Positions 16,024 through 25,241 of a DNA stretch of 64,000 bases are shown here, piece after piece (positions within the stretch are counted from its first letter, which is position 1; every line of letters starts with the position of its first letter). Source of the stretch: Paenibacillus kobensis NBRC 15729 (GTDB taxonomy: Bacteria; Bacillota; Bacilli; Paenibacillales; Paenibacillaceae); assembly GCF_004000825.1 (NCBI RefSeq), contig NZ_BILZ01000024.1, positions 22,304-86,303 of the forward strand. The letters are read 5' to 3'. The notes under the pieces were generated by a model. It ran no database searches. It was not told where the DNA came from and saw only the letters and a list, made by a program, of their open reading frames with translations. The translations under genes and the position numbers were made by a program.

Positions 16024-18278
16024 GTATAGCGGCCGCGGCGCTCGGCAGCAGATTACGGGCGAACCTGCATGAGCATTGGTACCGGCGGATCGCATCATTG
16101 TTGACCGCGATTATCGTCTGGCAGCTTGCGCAAGTTTTTCAAGGCTACTGGTGGGAAGAAACCTATGATTGTACCAGCTGGCTGCTTGTATCCGTCGTTG
16201 CTGTTGATTGGTTAGTGTCATGGAAGACGGTATACCGACTTCTCATACAGGGTTTTATGGTTCTTGTTGTAACCGCCGCTACAGCCGGATACCACTATGT
16301 GGAACTGGATGGAAATTCACTGTCGGCGTTCGGATCGTGGCTGTCGGACAATGTTGGGCAATTAAACCCTTACATCGGAATTTCCGCTCTTGTTTGGGGT
16401 GTTACCGCGTTCTACGCGATTTGGACGACGAAGCGCAACCGAATTTTGACATTCGTGTTCATCAGTCTGCTTATTCTCATGATTTGCGATTCTTTTACGC
16501 CAATCTTTCTGTGGGACGAAGCGGCATGGGTTATATTATCCGGACTGGCTTGGCTTGTCGCCGATCATTTCCACCGCTTTCAGCGCGAGCATCCGAACAG
16601 CTGGTCGGAGCTGCTAGAATACCCGCTTAGTTTCTTCTTGCCCATGCTAGCCATCTTGACGGGCATAATGGTACTGGGCGTCATTACGCCTAGCATTGCA
16701 CCGCTGGTCAAAGACCCTTATACGATCTGGGTGGAGTCGCGCGGAGGTACGGTAAGCGGTTCGTTCACCGATGCCAAGTCGACGTCTACGGCAAGCGGAA
16801 CGTCTTCTTCGGATACAAGCTCCGGTTATAGCCGCAACGATTCGGAGCTGGGAGGCGGGTTCAAGTTCGATTATTCGCCCGTCATGTACGTCAGCACGTC
16901 GCATCGCAGCTATTGGCGCGGCGAGACGAGATCGCTCTACTCCGGAGACGGCTGGCTGCAGACGAAGGAGGGGGGCTTTCCTTCCGAGTTGGACGGCTTC
17001 CTGCCGAAACAGCAGCTTCCGATCAAAGAAGACCGCAGCCGTGCGAAGACGGTTCAAGTGGAGCAAGCGGTTACGATGATTCGCGAGGAGGTATACCCTG
17101 TTCTGTTCGCGGCATCCCCAATCCGGCAAATCAATTGGGTTAACGATGAGCTGAACACAATGCTGCCTAGCGAGCTGAGCTGGGATCCGGACGACTGGAC
17201 GCTTCACTGGCGCGGGGCGTCGTACCCGAAGACGTATTCGGTTGTGTCGGAACTGCCGACTTTGAATGAACCTGCACTTAAGCAAGCAACGGCCGGTTGG
17301 AACGAGTCGAATCCGCTGAGCGGCGAGCATAGCGAATACTACGAGCTGCCGGATTCGGTAACACCGCGCGTGAAGCAGATCGCTTCTGAGATCGTAGCCG
17401 GAGCGCCGGACGATTATGAGAAAGCGAAGCGGATCGAGACGTTCCTGAAAGAGAGATATCCGTACACGAATGAACCGGACATTTCGAAACGGCAGAGCGC
17501 CGATTTTGTAGATTCGTTCCTATTCGAGGTCAAGGAAGGCTATTGCGATTATTTCTCGACAGCGATGGCGGTACTAGGCCGTTCAGCCGGGCTGCCGGTC
17601 CGCTGGGTGAAGGGATATGCGCCAGGCACGCTGCCGGAAGATATGGAACGGATGATTCGAGAAGGCGGCTTCAATCCGGCACTTGTGAATCCGACGGGCG
17701 AGGGCACTTATACGGTACGCAACGCGGATGCGCATTCGTGGGTTGAAATCTACTTCGACGGTTTCGGCTGGATTCCGTTCGAGCCGACGCCAGGGTTCAC
17801 GTTCCCATATACGGTTGAAGAAGCGACAGATGTAACGGTTCCGGCAATCGATATACTCGGCGATGAAGAGACGGCAGTCGAGGAAGAAGGCGGATCGTTC
17901 AACCCGGCATCCCGCATCGTCCTCTGGTCTTCAATCGGATTGCTGGTCTTGTTGTCAGCCGTTATCGTTATTCGCAGAAGAAACGTATCCGACGCTTGGA
18001 CCCGCATTCGTCACCGGGCAGTCAATCCGAACGAGAGGATTGTTGCCGAGACGAACCGGCTGATCCGGCATGCACGCCGCAAAGGTCTGCGGCGCGAGGA
18101 GTGGGAGACGGTTCGTGAAGCGTCGGAGAGATGGTCGGCGGAGCGCAAATATTTGCGCCAAGACTTGAAGGAGGTTGCGGACAGGTTCGAACGGGCCAAA
18201 TACGGCAGTACCCCAACGGGTACGGCTGATGTTGACCAATTCGTATCGCTCGTCCGATCCATCCGGGATCGGTTGTAA
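16020..18278 (+). CDS. Membrane transglutaminase-like protein (TgpA/YebA type)
   Basis: 752 residues: six or seven N-terminal membrane spans (about 25-235), an outer domain with a Ser/Thr/Gly-rich linker (about 245-285), a transglutaminase core, one more span (about 640-660) and a cytoplasmic DUF4129-like tail. Catalytic Cys509 (EGYCDYFSTA) and His572 (DAHSWVEIY) are present; the third residue is Glu588 (FEPTPGF), where animal transglutaminases have Asp, a form common in this bacterial subfamily. ATG 16020 overlaps the DUF58 stop; a longer in-frame reading from 15927 would overlap that gene further. It probably cross-links or cleaves cell-surface proteins. Confidence 0.9.
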   Translation: MSIAAAALGSRLRANLHEHWYRRIASLLTAIIVWQLAQVFQGYWWEETYDCTSWLLVSVVAVDWLVSWKTVYRLLIQGFMVLVVTAATAGYHYVELDGNSLSAFGSWLSDNVGQLNPYIGISALVWGVTAFYAIWTTKRNRILTFVFISLLILMICDSFTPIFLWDEAAWVILSGLAWLVADHFHRFQREHPNSWSELLEYPLSFFLPMLAILTGIMVLGVITPSIAPLVKDPYTIWVESRGGTVSGSFTDAKSTSTASGTSSSDTSSGYSRNDSELGGGFKFDYSPVMYVSTSHRSYWRGETRSLYSGDGWLQTKEGGFPSELDGFLPKQQLPIKEDRSRAKTVQVEQAVTMIREEVYPVLFAASPIRQINWVNDELNTMLPSELSWDPDDWTLHWRGASYPKTYSVVSELPTLNEPALKQATAGWNESNPLSGEHSEYYELPDSVTPRVKQIASEIVAGAPDDYEKAKRIETFLKERYPYTNEPDISKRQSADFVDSFLFEVKEGYCDYFSTAMAVLGRSAGLPVRWVKGYAPGTLPEDMERMIREGGFNPALVNPTGEGTYTVRNADAHSWVEIYFDGFGWIPFEPTPGFTFPYTVEEATDVTVPAIDILGDEETAVEEEGGSFNPASRIVLWSSIGLLVLLSAVIVIRRRNVSDAWTRIRHRAVNPNERIVAETNRLIRHARRKGLRREEWETVREASERWSAERKYLRQDLKEVADRFERAKYGSTPTGTADVDQFVSLVRSIRDRL

Positions 18279-18290
18279 CGGCTATTTCGC

Positions 18291-18333
18291 AATACCGCAT
18301 GGCGGCCGGGCGGCGCGCGTGCGGTATTTTTTT
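18291..18333 (+). terminator. Rho-independent terminator of the moxR operon
   Basis: AATACCGCA (18291-18299) pairs with TGCGGTATT (18320-18328), with a long GC-rich loop and seven T (18327-18333). The T run also holds the -35 box of the next promoter. Confidence 0.85.
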
Positions 18334-18361
18334 GCAACATTTTCGGCTATTATGGTATAGT
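18332..18361 (+). promoter_or_regulatory. Candidate sigma-A promoter of the yqeG cluster
   Basis: TTGCAA (18332-18337) and TATAGT (18356-18361) are separated by 18 bases and lie 39 bases before yqeG. The -35 box sits in the T tract of the preceding terminator. Confidence 0.5.
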
Positions 18362-18399
18362 TTCGTTGTATAGCAGGTCATGTCAGGGGAGTCGAAACT

Positions 18400-18924
18400 A
18401 TGTTTGAACGGCTGTTGCCGAATTTGCGCCTTAATTCTGTATACGATCTTGATATCGAAGCGCTTGCCCGCCGCGGCATCAAAGGGATTATTACCGATCT
18501 CGATAATACGCTCGTCGGTGCGAAGGAGCCAAGCGCTACGCCGAGGCTGATCAAGTGGTTGGACAAGCTTCGCGAGCACGGCTTCAAGGTCGTCATCGTT
18601 TCCAATAATAATGAAACGCGCGTCTCGCGGTTCGCAGAGCCGCTAGGCATTACATTCGTGCACGCCGCACGCAAGCCGGCTAACCGCGCTTTCAAGAAAG
18701 CGCTCCAGATGCTCGATCTCGCAGAAGATCAGGTAGCCGTACTAGGCGATCAGATGATGACGGACGTGCTTGGCGGCAATCGGCTTGGCATGTATACAGT
18801 TCTCGTGCTCCCGATTTCGCCGAAGGACGAGGGGATCGGGACCCGAATCAATCGGATCATGGAGAGAATCGCGCTCAGAAGCCTGCGCAAAAAGGGTTTA
18901 TGGTATGAGGAGGAAACAAATTGA
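18400..18924 (+). CDS. yqeG: YqeG family HAD IIIA-type phosphatase
   Basis: 174 residues. HAD motif I TDLDNTLVG near residues 32-40, motif II VIVSNN, and the third motif VLGDQMMTDVLGGNR carrying the metal-binding Asp. This family is the standard first gene of the yqeG-yqeH-aroE-yhbY-nadD cluster; its substrate is not firmly established, though related eukaryotic proteins are phosphatidylglycerophosphate phosphatases. GGGGAG precedes ATG 18400. Its stop overlaps the TTG start of yqeH by four bases. Confidence 0.93.
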   Translation: MFERLLPNLRLNSVYDLDIEALARRGIKGIITDLDNTLVGAKEPSATPRLIKWLDKLREHGFKVVIVSNNNETRVSRFAEPLGITFVHAARKPANRAFKKALQMLDLAEDQVAVLGDQMMTDVLGGNRLGMYTVLVLPISPKDEGIGTRINRIMERIALRSLRKKGLWYEEETN

Positions 18925-20039
18925 CAGTAACCGAACAATCAGGTTCATGCGCCGGTTGCGGCGTCAAGCTGCAGTCATCGGATAAGGAGAAGTCGGGCTA
19001 CATTCCAGTTTCTGCGGCCGAGCGGACACCGGCAATATGCCAGCGCTGCTTCCGGATCAAGAATTATAATGAAGCATCGTCCATTACGATCGATCAGGAC
19101 GATTTTCTTCGTCTGCTAGGCGGGATTGCGAATACGGACAGTCTCGTCGTTCATATCGTCGATCTGTTCGACTTCGAAGGCAGCGTTATTTCCGGCTTAC
19201 AGCGTTTTGTCGGTAACAACCCGGTACTGCTCGTCGTGAACAAAATCGATCTGCTGCCAAGAGCGGTCAATCATAACCGGATTCTGAACTGGGTGCAGCA
19301 GCAGGCGAAGGAGGCGGGCCTGAAGACCGTCGAGGTCGTCTTGTGCAGCGCTAAGCGCAATATCGGGTTCGACCGCGTGGTCGATGCGATCGAATATTAT
19401 AGACGCGGGCGCAACGTATATGTCGTCGGCGCGACGAACGTCGGCAAGTCGACGCTGATCAACCGGATCATTCACGACTACAGTGATCTTGATGCGGAAC
19501 TGACGACGTCCCGCTATCCGGGCACGACGCTCGACGCGGTTCATATTCCGCTCGACGACGGCAAGTCGATCATCGATACGCCTGGCATCGTCTACAGCCA
19601 CCGGATGACGGAGATCGTGCCTCGCAGCGTTCTGCAGGCGATCTTGCCGGACAAGCCGATCAAGCCTCTTGTCTATCAGCTCAATGAGCAACAGACGATG
19701 TACGTCGGCGCGCTTGCCCGGTTCGATTTCGTGTCGGGTGAACGCCAATCGTTTACGCTGTACATTTCGAACGGACTTGAAGTACACCGGACGAAGCTGG
19801 AACGTGCGGACGAGCTGTGGGCGGATCACAAGGGCGTCCTGCTGTCGCCGCCGACAGCGGAAGAGCTGGCGGACATGCCGGCTTGGACGCGCCATTCGCT
19901 TCGTATTCCGCGCGGCGGTGAATATGACGTATTCGTCTCCGGTCTTGGCTGGATGCGTGTGAATGGCATGACCGGCGCTCTCGTTGACGTTTATTTGCCG
20001 AAAGGCATTAAGGTGCACGTTCGCCGTGCGCTGATCTAA
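18921..20039 (+). CDS. yqeH: Ribosome biogenesis GTPase YqeH
   Basis: 372 residues of a circularly permuted GTPase needed for 30S subunit assembly. An N-terminal zinc finger (CAGC near residue 10, CQRCF near 41) is followed by G4 (NKIDLLP) before G1 (GATNVGKST), which is the hallmark of the permuted order, then G3 (DTPG). The TTG start at 18921 follows GAGGAGG (18907-18913) and overlaps the yqeG stop. Confidence 0.95.
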   Translation: MTVTEQSGSCAGCGVKLQSSDKEKSGYIPVSAAERTPAICQRCFRIKNYNEASSITIDQDDFLRLLGGIANTDSLVVHIVDLFDFEGSVISGLQRFVGNNPVLLVVNKIDLLPRAVNHNRILNWVQQQAKEAGLKTVEVVLCSAKRNIGFDRVVDAIEYYRRGRNVYVVGATNVGKSTLINRIIHDYSDLDAELTTSRYPGTTLDAVHIPLDDGKSIIDTPGIVYSHRMTEIVPRSVLQAILPDKPIKPLVYQLNEQQTMYVGALARFDFVSGERQSFTLYISNGLEVHRTKLERADELWADHKGVLLSPPTAEELADMPAWTRHSLRIPRGGEYDVFVSGLGWMRVNGMTGALVDVYLPKGIKVHVRRALI

Positions 20040-20053
20040 GGGAGATGAGCACG

Positions 20054-20938
20054 ATGACGGCATCTGCAGGATTCAAGGCGGACGCGGCTCAGCGCGTGGA
20101 CAGCCATACGGTGCTGTTCGGCGTCATTGGCGATCCGATTCGCCATTCGAAGTCTCCGATCATGATGAACCGGGCATTCCGCGAGACAGGCGTGAACGGC
20201 GTATACACCGCTTTTCATATTACGGCAGATAAGCTCGGAGACTTCGTGGCAGGCGTTCGCGCGATGGGCGTGCGCGGCGTCAATGTCACGATCCCGCACA
20301 AGCTTGATATTATGAAGCATGTGGATATCATCGATGAATCTGCCGCAGCGATCGGCGCCGTCAACACGATCGTGAACGATAACGGGGTATTGACCGGCTA
20401 CAACACGGACGGTATCGGCTATGTCCGTTCACTGAAGGAAGAGGCGGAGCCTGTGCTCGCGGGCAAGCGTATTGTCGTGCTCGGCGCGGGAGGCGCCGCC
20501 CGTGGCATTGTCTATGCACTGACGAAGGAGTCGCCGGCATCGATCACGATCGCGAACCGGACAGAGCAGCGTGCGGTCGAGCTAGCCGCCTCGATGAGGG
20601 AGCGGGCGAATGTGATCGGCGTATCGAACGACCGGTTGCAGGAAGTTTGCGAAGAGGCGGATATCGTCATTAATACGACATCGACGGGCATGTATCCGAA
20701 CGTCGACGAGTCGCCGGTCGATGCAGCTTGGCTGCGGCCAGGGGCGGTAGCATCTGATATTATTTATAATCCGATGAAGACCAAGTTTCTGCACGAAGCG
20801 GAGCAGGCCGGCTGCCGGATTCACGGCGGTCTCGGCATGTTTATTTATCAAGGCGCGTATGCGTTCGAATATTGGACGGGACAGCCGGCGCCGGCTGCTG
20901 CTATGCGCGAGGTTGTGCTGGAGGCGCTCCAGCCTTAA
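20054..20938 (+). CDS. aroE: Shikimate dehydrogenase
   Basis: 294 residues. Reduces 3-dehydroshikimate to shikimate with NADPH in aromatic amino-acid synthesis. Signature elements are GDPIRHSKSP (substrate Ser-Lys), NVTIPHK with the catalytic Lys, TGYNTDGIGY, the Rossmann loop VLGAGGAARG and the C-terminal GLGMFIYQGAYAFEYWTG. ATG 20054 is eight bases after GGGAGA; ATG 20045 overlaps that ribosome site. The N-terminus is about ten residues longer than usual, so a later start is possible. It sits at its standard place between yqeH and yhbY. Confidence 0.95.
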   Translation: MTASAGFKADAAQRVDSHTVLFGVIGDPIRHSKSPIMMNRAFRETGVNGVYTAFHITADKLGDFVAGVRAMGVRGVNVTIPHKLDIMKHVDIIDESAAAIGAVNTIVNDNGVLTGYNTDGIGYVRSLKEEAEPVLAGKRIVVLGAGGAARGIVYALTKESPASITIANRTEQRAVELAASMRERANVIGVSNDRLQEVCEEADIVINTTSTGMYPNVDESPVDAAWLRPGAVASDIIYNPMKTKFLHEAEQAGCRIHGGLGMFIYQGAYAFEYWTGQPAPAAAMREVVLEALQP

Positions 20939-21005
20939 CCTGCTAAACCGATGGATGATACAAACATTAACGAACGCGTCAACATATAGAAAGAAGGTTT
21001 ATACG

Positions 21006-21299
21006 ATGTTAACAGGCAAACAGAAACGGCATTTGCGCTCACTCGCGCACCATTTGAATCCAATCTTCCAAGTAGGCAAGGGCGGAACGAACGAGCATAT
21101 TATGAAGCATATCGAAGAAGCGATCGAGACTCGCGAATTGATCAAAGTATCCGTGCTTAACAACTGTGTGGAAGATCCGAAGCAAATCGGGCAAGAGCTG
21201 GCCGAAGGTTCGGGCTGCGAACTCGTACAGGTGATCGGCAAAACGATCGTGTTGTACAAAGAGTCGCGCGATCACAAGACGATCGTGCTGCCGCGTTAA
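21006..21299 (+). CDS. yhbY: YhbY/CRM-domain RNA-binding protein
   Basis: 97 residues making one CRM domain (LTGKQKRHLRSLAHHLNPIF, VGKGGTNEHI with the GxxG RNA-binding loop, ELIKVSVLNNC). These proteins associate with pre-50S ribosomal particles. Length matches the family. ATG 21006 is chosen; longer in-frame readings upstream run back into aroE. It lies between aroE and nadD, as in other Bacillota. Confidence 0.93.
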   Translation: MLTGKQKRHLRSLAHHLNPIFQVGKGGTNEHIMKHIEEAIETRELIKVSVLNNCVEDPKQIGQELAEGSGCELVQVIGKTIVLYKESRDHKTIVLPR

Positions 21300-21348
21300 G
21301 GCACTTGCACACGCTTAAGCGGATGACGGAAGGAGCTCAGCAAGGCGA

Positions 21349-21960
21349 ATGAGTCGGAACAGACATATCGGCATTATGGGCGGAACGTTCGATCCGATTC
21401 ATGTCGGACATTTATTAGCCGCAGAAACGGCGATCGACACATGTTCCCTTGACGAAGTGTGGTTTATTCCGACGAACGTGCCGCCGCTGAAGGAAAGCGT
21501 GCAAGGCGCGGACGCGGAGACACGACTGCGTCTTGTGCGGCTCGCCATTGCCAGCGAGCCGAAGTTCAAGGCTGAATCGATCGAGTTGGAACGCGGCGGC
21601 GTCAGCTATTCGATCGATACGGTCAGTGAGCTGGCAAGCCGGAATCCTGATTGTACGTTTATGTACATCATCGGCTCCGACCGAATTCATGACCTGCCGA
21701 AGTGGCACCGGATCGAGGAACTGGCGTCTATCGTACGGTTTATCGGCGTGGAACGTCCCGGCGAGCCCGTTGATCTTAAGCGGCTGCCGGAATGGATCCG
21801 CGAGCGTGTTACGCTTGCCCAGATGCCGCCGATGGGCGTATCGTCCACGGATATTCGGCGCCGCCGCAGCGAGGGACGGTCGATTCGGTATTTGGTTACG
21901 GAGCCCGTCTATTCCGAAATCGTGAAGGAGGGGCTGTATGAATCGCGAAGAAATGATTGA
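21349..21960 (+). CDS. nadD: Nicotinate-nucleotide adenylyltransferase
   Basis: 203 residues. Adenylates nicotinate mononucleotide in NAD synthesis. The nucleotidyltransferase motif GGTFDPIHVGH (11-21) and the C-terminal SSTDIR motif are both intact, as is the YIIGSD strand. GGAGC before ATG 21349 is the ribosome site. The 3' end overlaps yqeK by 23 bases, showing tight coupling. Confidence 0.96.
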   Translation: MSRNRHIGIMGGTFDPIHVGHLLAAETAIDTCSLDEVWFIPTNVPPLKESVQGADAETRLRLVRLAIASEPKFKAESIELERGGVSYSIDTVSELASRNPDCTFMYIIGSDRIHDLPKWHRIEELASIVRFIGVERPGEPVDLKRLPEWIRERVTLAQMPPMGVSSTDIRRRRSEGRSIRYLVTEPVYSEIVKEGLYESRRND

Positions 21961-22513
21961 ATCGGTCAAGGCGCAAATGCCGGAGCGAAGATGGCTGCAT
22001 GTTCAAGGCGTCATGGAAACGTCGGTTGAACTGGCCAAGCGGTTCGGTTCAGATCCTGAGCGCGCGGAGCTGGCGGCCATCCTGCACGATGTAGCGAAGT
22101 ATTGGCCGACAGAGCGGATGGGCCGGATCATTCGGGAAGAGCAGCTTCCGCAGGAACTGCTTGAATATGATAAGGAACTGTGGCATGCGCCTGTCGGTGC
22201 GCTTGTGGCGGAACGCGATTATGGCGTAACCGATCCGGAAGTGCTGGATGCGATCCGCTACCATACGTCGGGACGTATTGGCATGACGCTGCTTGAGAAG
22301 ATCGTCTGCCTGGCCGATTATATGGAGCCAAGCCGCGAATTTCCTGGCGTGAATAAAATTCGCACCGAGGCCGAGCATAGTGTGGAGAAGGCGCTGCTAG
22401 CCGGTTTTGATTCCACGATTACGTTTTTGATAGAAAAAGGCAAACGAATATTCCCGCTGACAGTGTCGGCGCGTAATGATTTGATTCGTCAATTACAGGA
22501 GGCTGAAGAATGA
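21938..22513 (+). CDS. yqeK: HD-domain hydrolase YqeK (Ap4A-cleaving)
   Basis: 191 residues of an HD-domain phosphohydrolase. His21 (WLHVQGV) and the HD pair His50-Asp51 (LHDVAKYWP) make the metal site, with YHTSGRIGM further on. YqeK proteins symmetrically cleave diadenosine tetraphosphate and in most Bacillota follow nadD, as here. AAGGAGGGG (21927 region) precedes ATG 21938. It overlaps rsfS by four bases (ATGA). Confidence 0.93.
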   Translation: MNREEMIESVKAQMPERRWLHVQGVMETSVELAKRFGSDPERAELAAILHDVAKYWPTERMGRIIREEQLPQELLEYDKELWHAPVGALVAERDYGVTDPEVLDAIRYHTSGRIGMTLLEKIVCLADYMEPSREFPGVNKIRTEAEHSVEKALLAGFDSTITFLIEKGKRIFPLTVSARNDLIRQLQEAEE

Positions 22514-22857
22514 CGGTTAATTCAGATAAACTTTTAGAAGCGGCGGTTGCAGCCGCAGAGGAAAAGAAAGCTTCGCGCATCGTTGCGCTGAACTTGAAAG
22601 AAATCTCGCTCGTTGCCGACTATTTCGTTATTTGCTCGGGTAACTCGGACGTGCAGGTGCAAGCGATTGCGACCGAGATCCGCAAACAATCGGAGATGCT
22701 CGGCGTTCGCGTACGCGGCATTGAAGGGATGGATTCGGCACGTTGGGTGCTGATCGACCTTGGAGACGTTGTCGTACATGTGTTCCACCGGGATGAGCGC
22801 GATTACTACAATCTCGAGCGGCTTTGGTCCGACGCGAAAGTTGTGGAGCTCGCATGA
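22510..22857 (+). CDS. rsfS: Ribosome silencing factor RsfS
   Basis: 115 residues, the normal length. RsfS binds ribosomal protein L14 and blocks subunit joining when nutrients are scarce. Signature stretches are VADYFVICSGNSDVQVQAIA, DSARWVLIDLGDVVVHVF and YYNLERLWSDA. The start overlaps yqeK and the stop overlaps the next gene by four bases, so the chain yqeK-rsfS-cvfB is translationally coupled. Confidence 0.95.
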   Translation: MTVNSDKLLEAAVAAAEEKKASRIVALNLKEISLVADYFVICSGNSDVQVQAIATEIRKQSEMLGVRVRGIEGMDSARWVLIDLGDVVVHVFHRDERDYYNLERLWSDAKVVELA

Positions 22858-23783
22858 GTCTAATCGCCGGTACGATCGTTCGGCTGCGGGTGGCGCGCGA
22901 AGTGTCACCCTATGGCTTCTTTGTAACGGATGGGACGCAGGACGTTCTATTGCATTACAGCGAAATCGTTGCGCCGGGCGGGGTCAAAATAAAGCCAGGC
23001 GACGACGTGGACGTCTTCCTGTACTTCGATACGGATGACCGTCTTTCGGCTACGATGCGCAAGCCGTTTATTACGCTCGGCGAGATGAAGCGCCTGCGCG
23101 TTGCGGATATTCATCCCCGTCTCGGTTGTTTCCTCGAGTTCGGCTTAGGCCGGCAGCTGCTGCTGCCGCTGTCCGAGCTTCCGGAAAACCGTGATTTCCG
23201 TCCGCTAGTCGGCGACGAAGTGTTCGTCGTTCTGCAGAATGACAAGCAAGGACGGCTGATCGCGAAGCTTGCGCGGGAAGAAGACTTCCAGAGCCATATC
23301 TTCCGCGCTCCGTCGGACTGGCGGAACCGGTGGATCGAAGGCTGGGTAACGAAGACGCTGCAGATGGGCTCCTTCGTGCTGCTGGACGGAGGCGTACTTG
23401 GCTTTGGCGCATTCGGCATGATTCCGTCTTCGGAACGGAACCGTACGCTTCGGCTCGGCGAGCGGGTGCGTGCCCGCGTGACGTTCGTACGCGAAGACGG
23501 CCGGGTTAATCTGTCGCTGGTCGAGCGTAAGGAAGTCGGCATGACGGAAGATTCGGACCGCATACTAGCGTTTCTAAAAGAGCGTCCAGGCGGCGCGATG
23601 CCTTACTCGGATGCGACAGAAGCGGATCTTATCAAGCAGCGGTTCGGGATCAGCAAGTCGGCGTTCAAGAGAGCGCTCGGCAAGCTCATGCGCGACCGGA
23701 TCGTGACGCAGGAAGGAAATTGGACGAAACTCGTGGATCCGGCACAGGCATCAGCTTCCGCTCCGCCGGAAGGGCAATCGTAA
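22854..23783 (+). CDS. cvfB: S1-domain RNA-binding protein (CvfB/YitL family)
   Basis: 309 residues: S1-like domains (GTIVRLRVAREVSPYGFFV near the start; IEGWVTKTLQMGSFVLLDGG near 170-190; VRARVTFVREDGRVNLSLVE near 205-225) and a C-terminal winged helix (DLIKQRFGISKSAFKRALGK). CvfB-type proteins bind RNA and affect virulence gene expression in staphylococci. ATG 22854 overlaps the rsfS stop. In B. subtilis yitL lies elsewhere, so its place between rsfS and the yqeM-like gene is a local insertion. Confidence 0.88.
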   Translation: MSLIAGTIVRLRVAREVSPYGFFVTDGTQDVLLHYSEIVAPGGVKIKPGDDVDVFLYFDTDDRLSATMRKPFITLGEMKRLRVADIHPRLGCFLEFGLGRQLLLPLSELPENRDFRPLVGDEVFVVLQNDKQGRLIAKLAREEDFQSHIFRAPSDWRNRWIEGWVTKTLQMGSFVLLDGGVLGFGAFGMIPSSERNRTLRLGERVRARVTFVREDGRVNLSLVERKEVGMTEDSDRILAFLKERPGGAMPYSDATEADLIKQRFGISKSAFKRALGKLMRDRIVTQEGNWTKLVDPAQASASAPPEGQS

Positions 23784-24571
23784 TGATGGCCTCCTACCGC
23801 CAGTTCGCTACGGTGTACGACCGTCTGATGGAGAATATGCCTTATGCCGATTGGCTGCGGTTCGCGCGAACGGTATGGGACAGAGGGCAAATGCCGAGAT
23901 CGGTCGTCGACCTCGGCTGCGGCACAGGCAATCTGTCGATCCCGCTGGCGAAGTCAGGCTTTGATGTGTATGCCATCGACCTGTCGGCCGATATGCTGAC
24001 GATCGGAAGAAGCAAGTGGGATGAGAGTCCGCGCCGCGCTTTGCGCGAGAGCAACGGCTCGATCCGCTGGCTGCAGCAGGATATGCGCGAATGGGAGCTG
24101 CCGGAGCCTGTCGACACCGTCATTTCATTCTGCGATTGTTTGAACTATCTGACGGAGGAAACAGACGTTGAAGCGGCTTTTCGCGCGACGTTCCGGGCTC
24201 TTAAGCCAGGCGGCATGTTTATGTTCGACGTCCTGCCGCAGCAGCAGTTGCAGCGCTATGCGGAGCAACAGCCGTTCACACTCGACGAGCGTGACGTTGC
24301 CTACATATGGACATGCGAGTGGGATGAAGCGACATATGAAATCGAACACGCGTTGACGATATTCGCCCGCGATGAGCATGATGCTGCTGGACGGTTCATG
24401 CGGATCGAAGAGACGCATGTGGAGCGCGCGTACGAGTCCCGTTGGATCGTCGATGCCTTGAAGCGCTCCGGCTTCGCTCGCATCGAGCGGTATGCCGATT
24501 TCAACACCGTTCCGTTAACGAACGAGGCTCCGCCATCTGCGGAGCGGCTGTTCTTCGTAGCAGTGAAGTAG
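23783..24571 (+). CDS. yqeM: Class I SAM-dependent methyltransferase (YqeM-like)
   Basis: 262 residues. The YRQFATVYDRLMENMPYADW opening is typical of YqeM proteins, and the SAM loop VVDLGCGTGNLSIPLA sits near residues 39-54, followed by VYAIDLSADML and FCDCLNYL. The substrate is unknown. ATG 23783 shares a base with the cvfB stop (TAATG). It closes the yqeG cluster, and no plus-strand terminator of classical form follows. Confidence 0.88.
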   Translation: MMASYRQFATVYDRLMENMPYADWLRFARTVWDRGQMPRSVVDLGCGTGNLSIPLAKSGFDVYAIDLSADMLTIGRSKWDESPRRALRESNGSIRWLQQDMREWELPEPVDTVISFCDCLNYLTEETDVEAAFRATFRALKPGGMFMFDVLPQQQLQRYAEQQPFTLDERDVAYIWTCEWDEATYEIEHALTIFARDEHDAAGRFMRIEETHVERAYESRWIVDALKRSGFARIERYADFNTVPLTNEAPPSAERLFFVAVK

Positions 24572-24602
24572 CAACGCTCGCGAGCACTTATACCGATAGG
24601 GA

Positions 24603-24666
24603 AGCAAAAAGCCCCGGCATCCGCCGCACCTCTTCGATTAAGAAGGGAGCGGCGAATGCCGGGGCT
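24603..24666 (-). terminator. Terminator between yqeM and the minus-strand small gene
   Basis: AAGCCCCGGCAT (24609-24620) and ATGCCGGGGCTT (24655-24666) form the base of a long hairpin with a further CGCCGC/GGCG pairing inside. The T run is on the minus side (GCTTTTTGC), so it mainly ends transcription of the minus-strand gene; the stem could also slow plus-strand transcripts. Confidence 0.75.
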
Positions 24667-24695
24667 TATCGCATGACTGGCTTCAACTTGACCGG

Positions 24696-24986
24696 TTACC
24701 CGATATGTTGAAGCTGATCTTCGTAGTCGCCGATCTTCGCTTTGAATTGTTCTTCAAGCCTAGGCAGATGGCGCTTCATGCAGTTGCAGTAGTAATCTTT
24801 GCGACATACGGGGCATGGAATGTTCAGCAGGCGCGCGACGTCGACCAATTTCCATTCCGGATCTTTCTTCAGAAAGAAGCGGGTACGCGAGTTGTCATCG
24901 AGTGTAACGATGAGCTGATAGATTTTTTCTTTGTTGTTGTAATCCCCGGAGTCCTTGATATCGACAATGACCGGATTAAATGACAT
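24696..24986 (-). CDS. Small Cys-rich hypothetical protein, 96 aa
   Basis: Minus-strand gene with AGGTGG eight bases before ATG 24986. The product starts MSFNPVIVDIKDSGDY and has a CPVCRKDYYCNC segment (residues about 58-69) that could bind zinc, followed by a basic helix. I do not recognise the family. It stands alone between the yqeM gene and the leuS leader and is transcribed away from leuS. Confidence 0.6.
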   Translation of the reverse strand: MSFNPVIVDIKDSGDYNNKEKIYQLIVTLDDNSRTRFFLKKDPEWKLVDVARLLNIPCPVCRKDYYCNCMKRHLPRLEEQFKAKIGDYEDQLQHIG

Positions 24987-25206
24987 TTCACATACCACCT
25001 GTCTATATTGTTGTACAAGGTCTACACGATAGAATAGCTTGATATGCGTATCTCTGTCAATGATTTGGCGGCAATTGTCACGATTTTCGTGATTGGAGCC
25101 GGAATGCTGCGAAAGTCTTTCGTATTAGTATACCGTTTATTGTACCTTTCTATTCAACCCCGCAATCCTTCTTAGGCCAAATGGAATTGGCCGATGGCTG
25201 CGTTTA

Positions 25207-25235
25207 TTGACATCTCACCGGGCTTCTCCTATAAT
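25207..25235 (+). promoter_or_regulatory. Sigma-A promoter of leuS
   Basis: A consensus promoter: TTGACA (25207-25212), a 17-base spacer and TATAAT (25230-25235). It starts the T-box leader. Confidence 0.88.
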
Positions 25236-25241
25236 CAATTT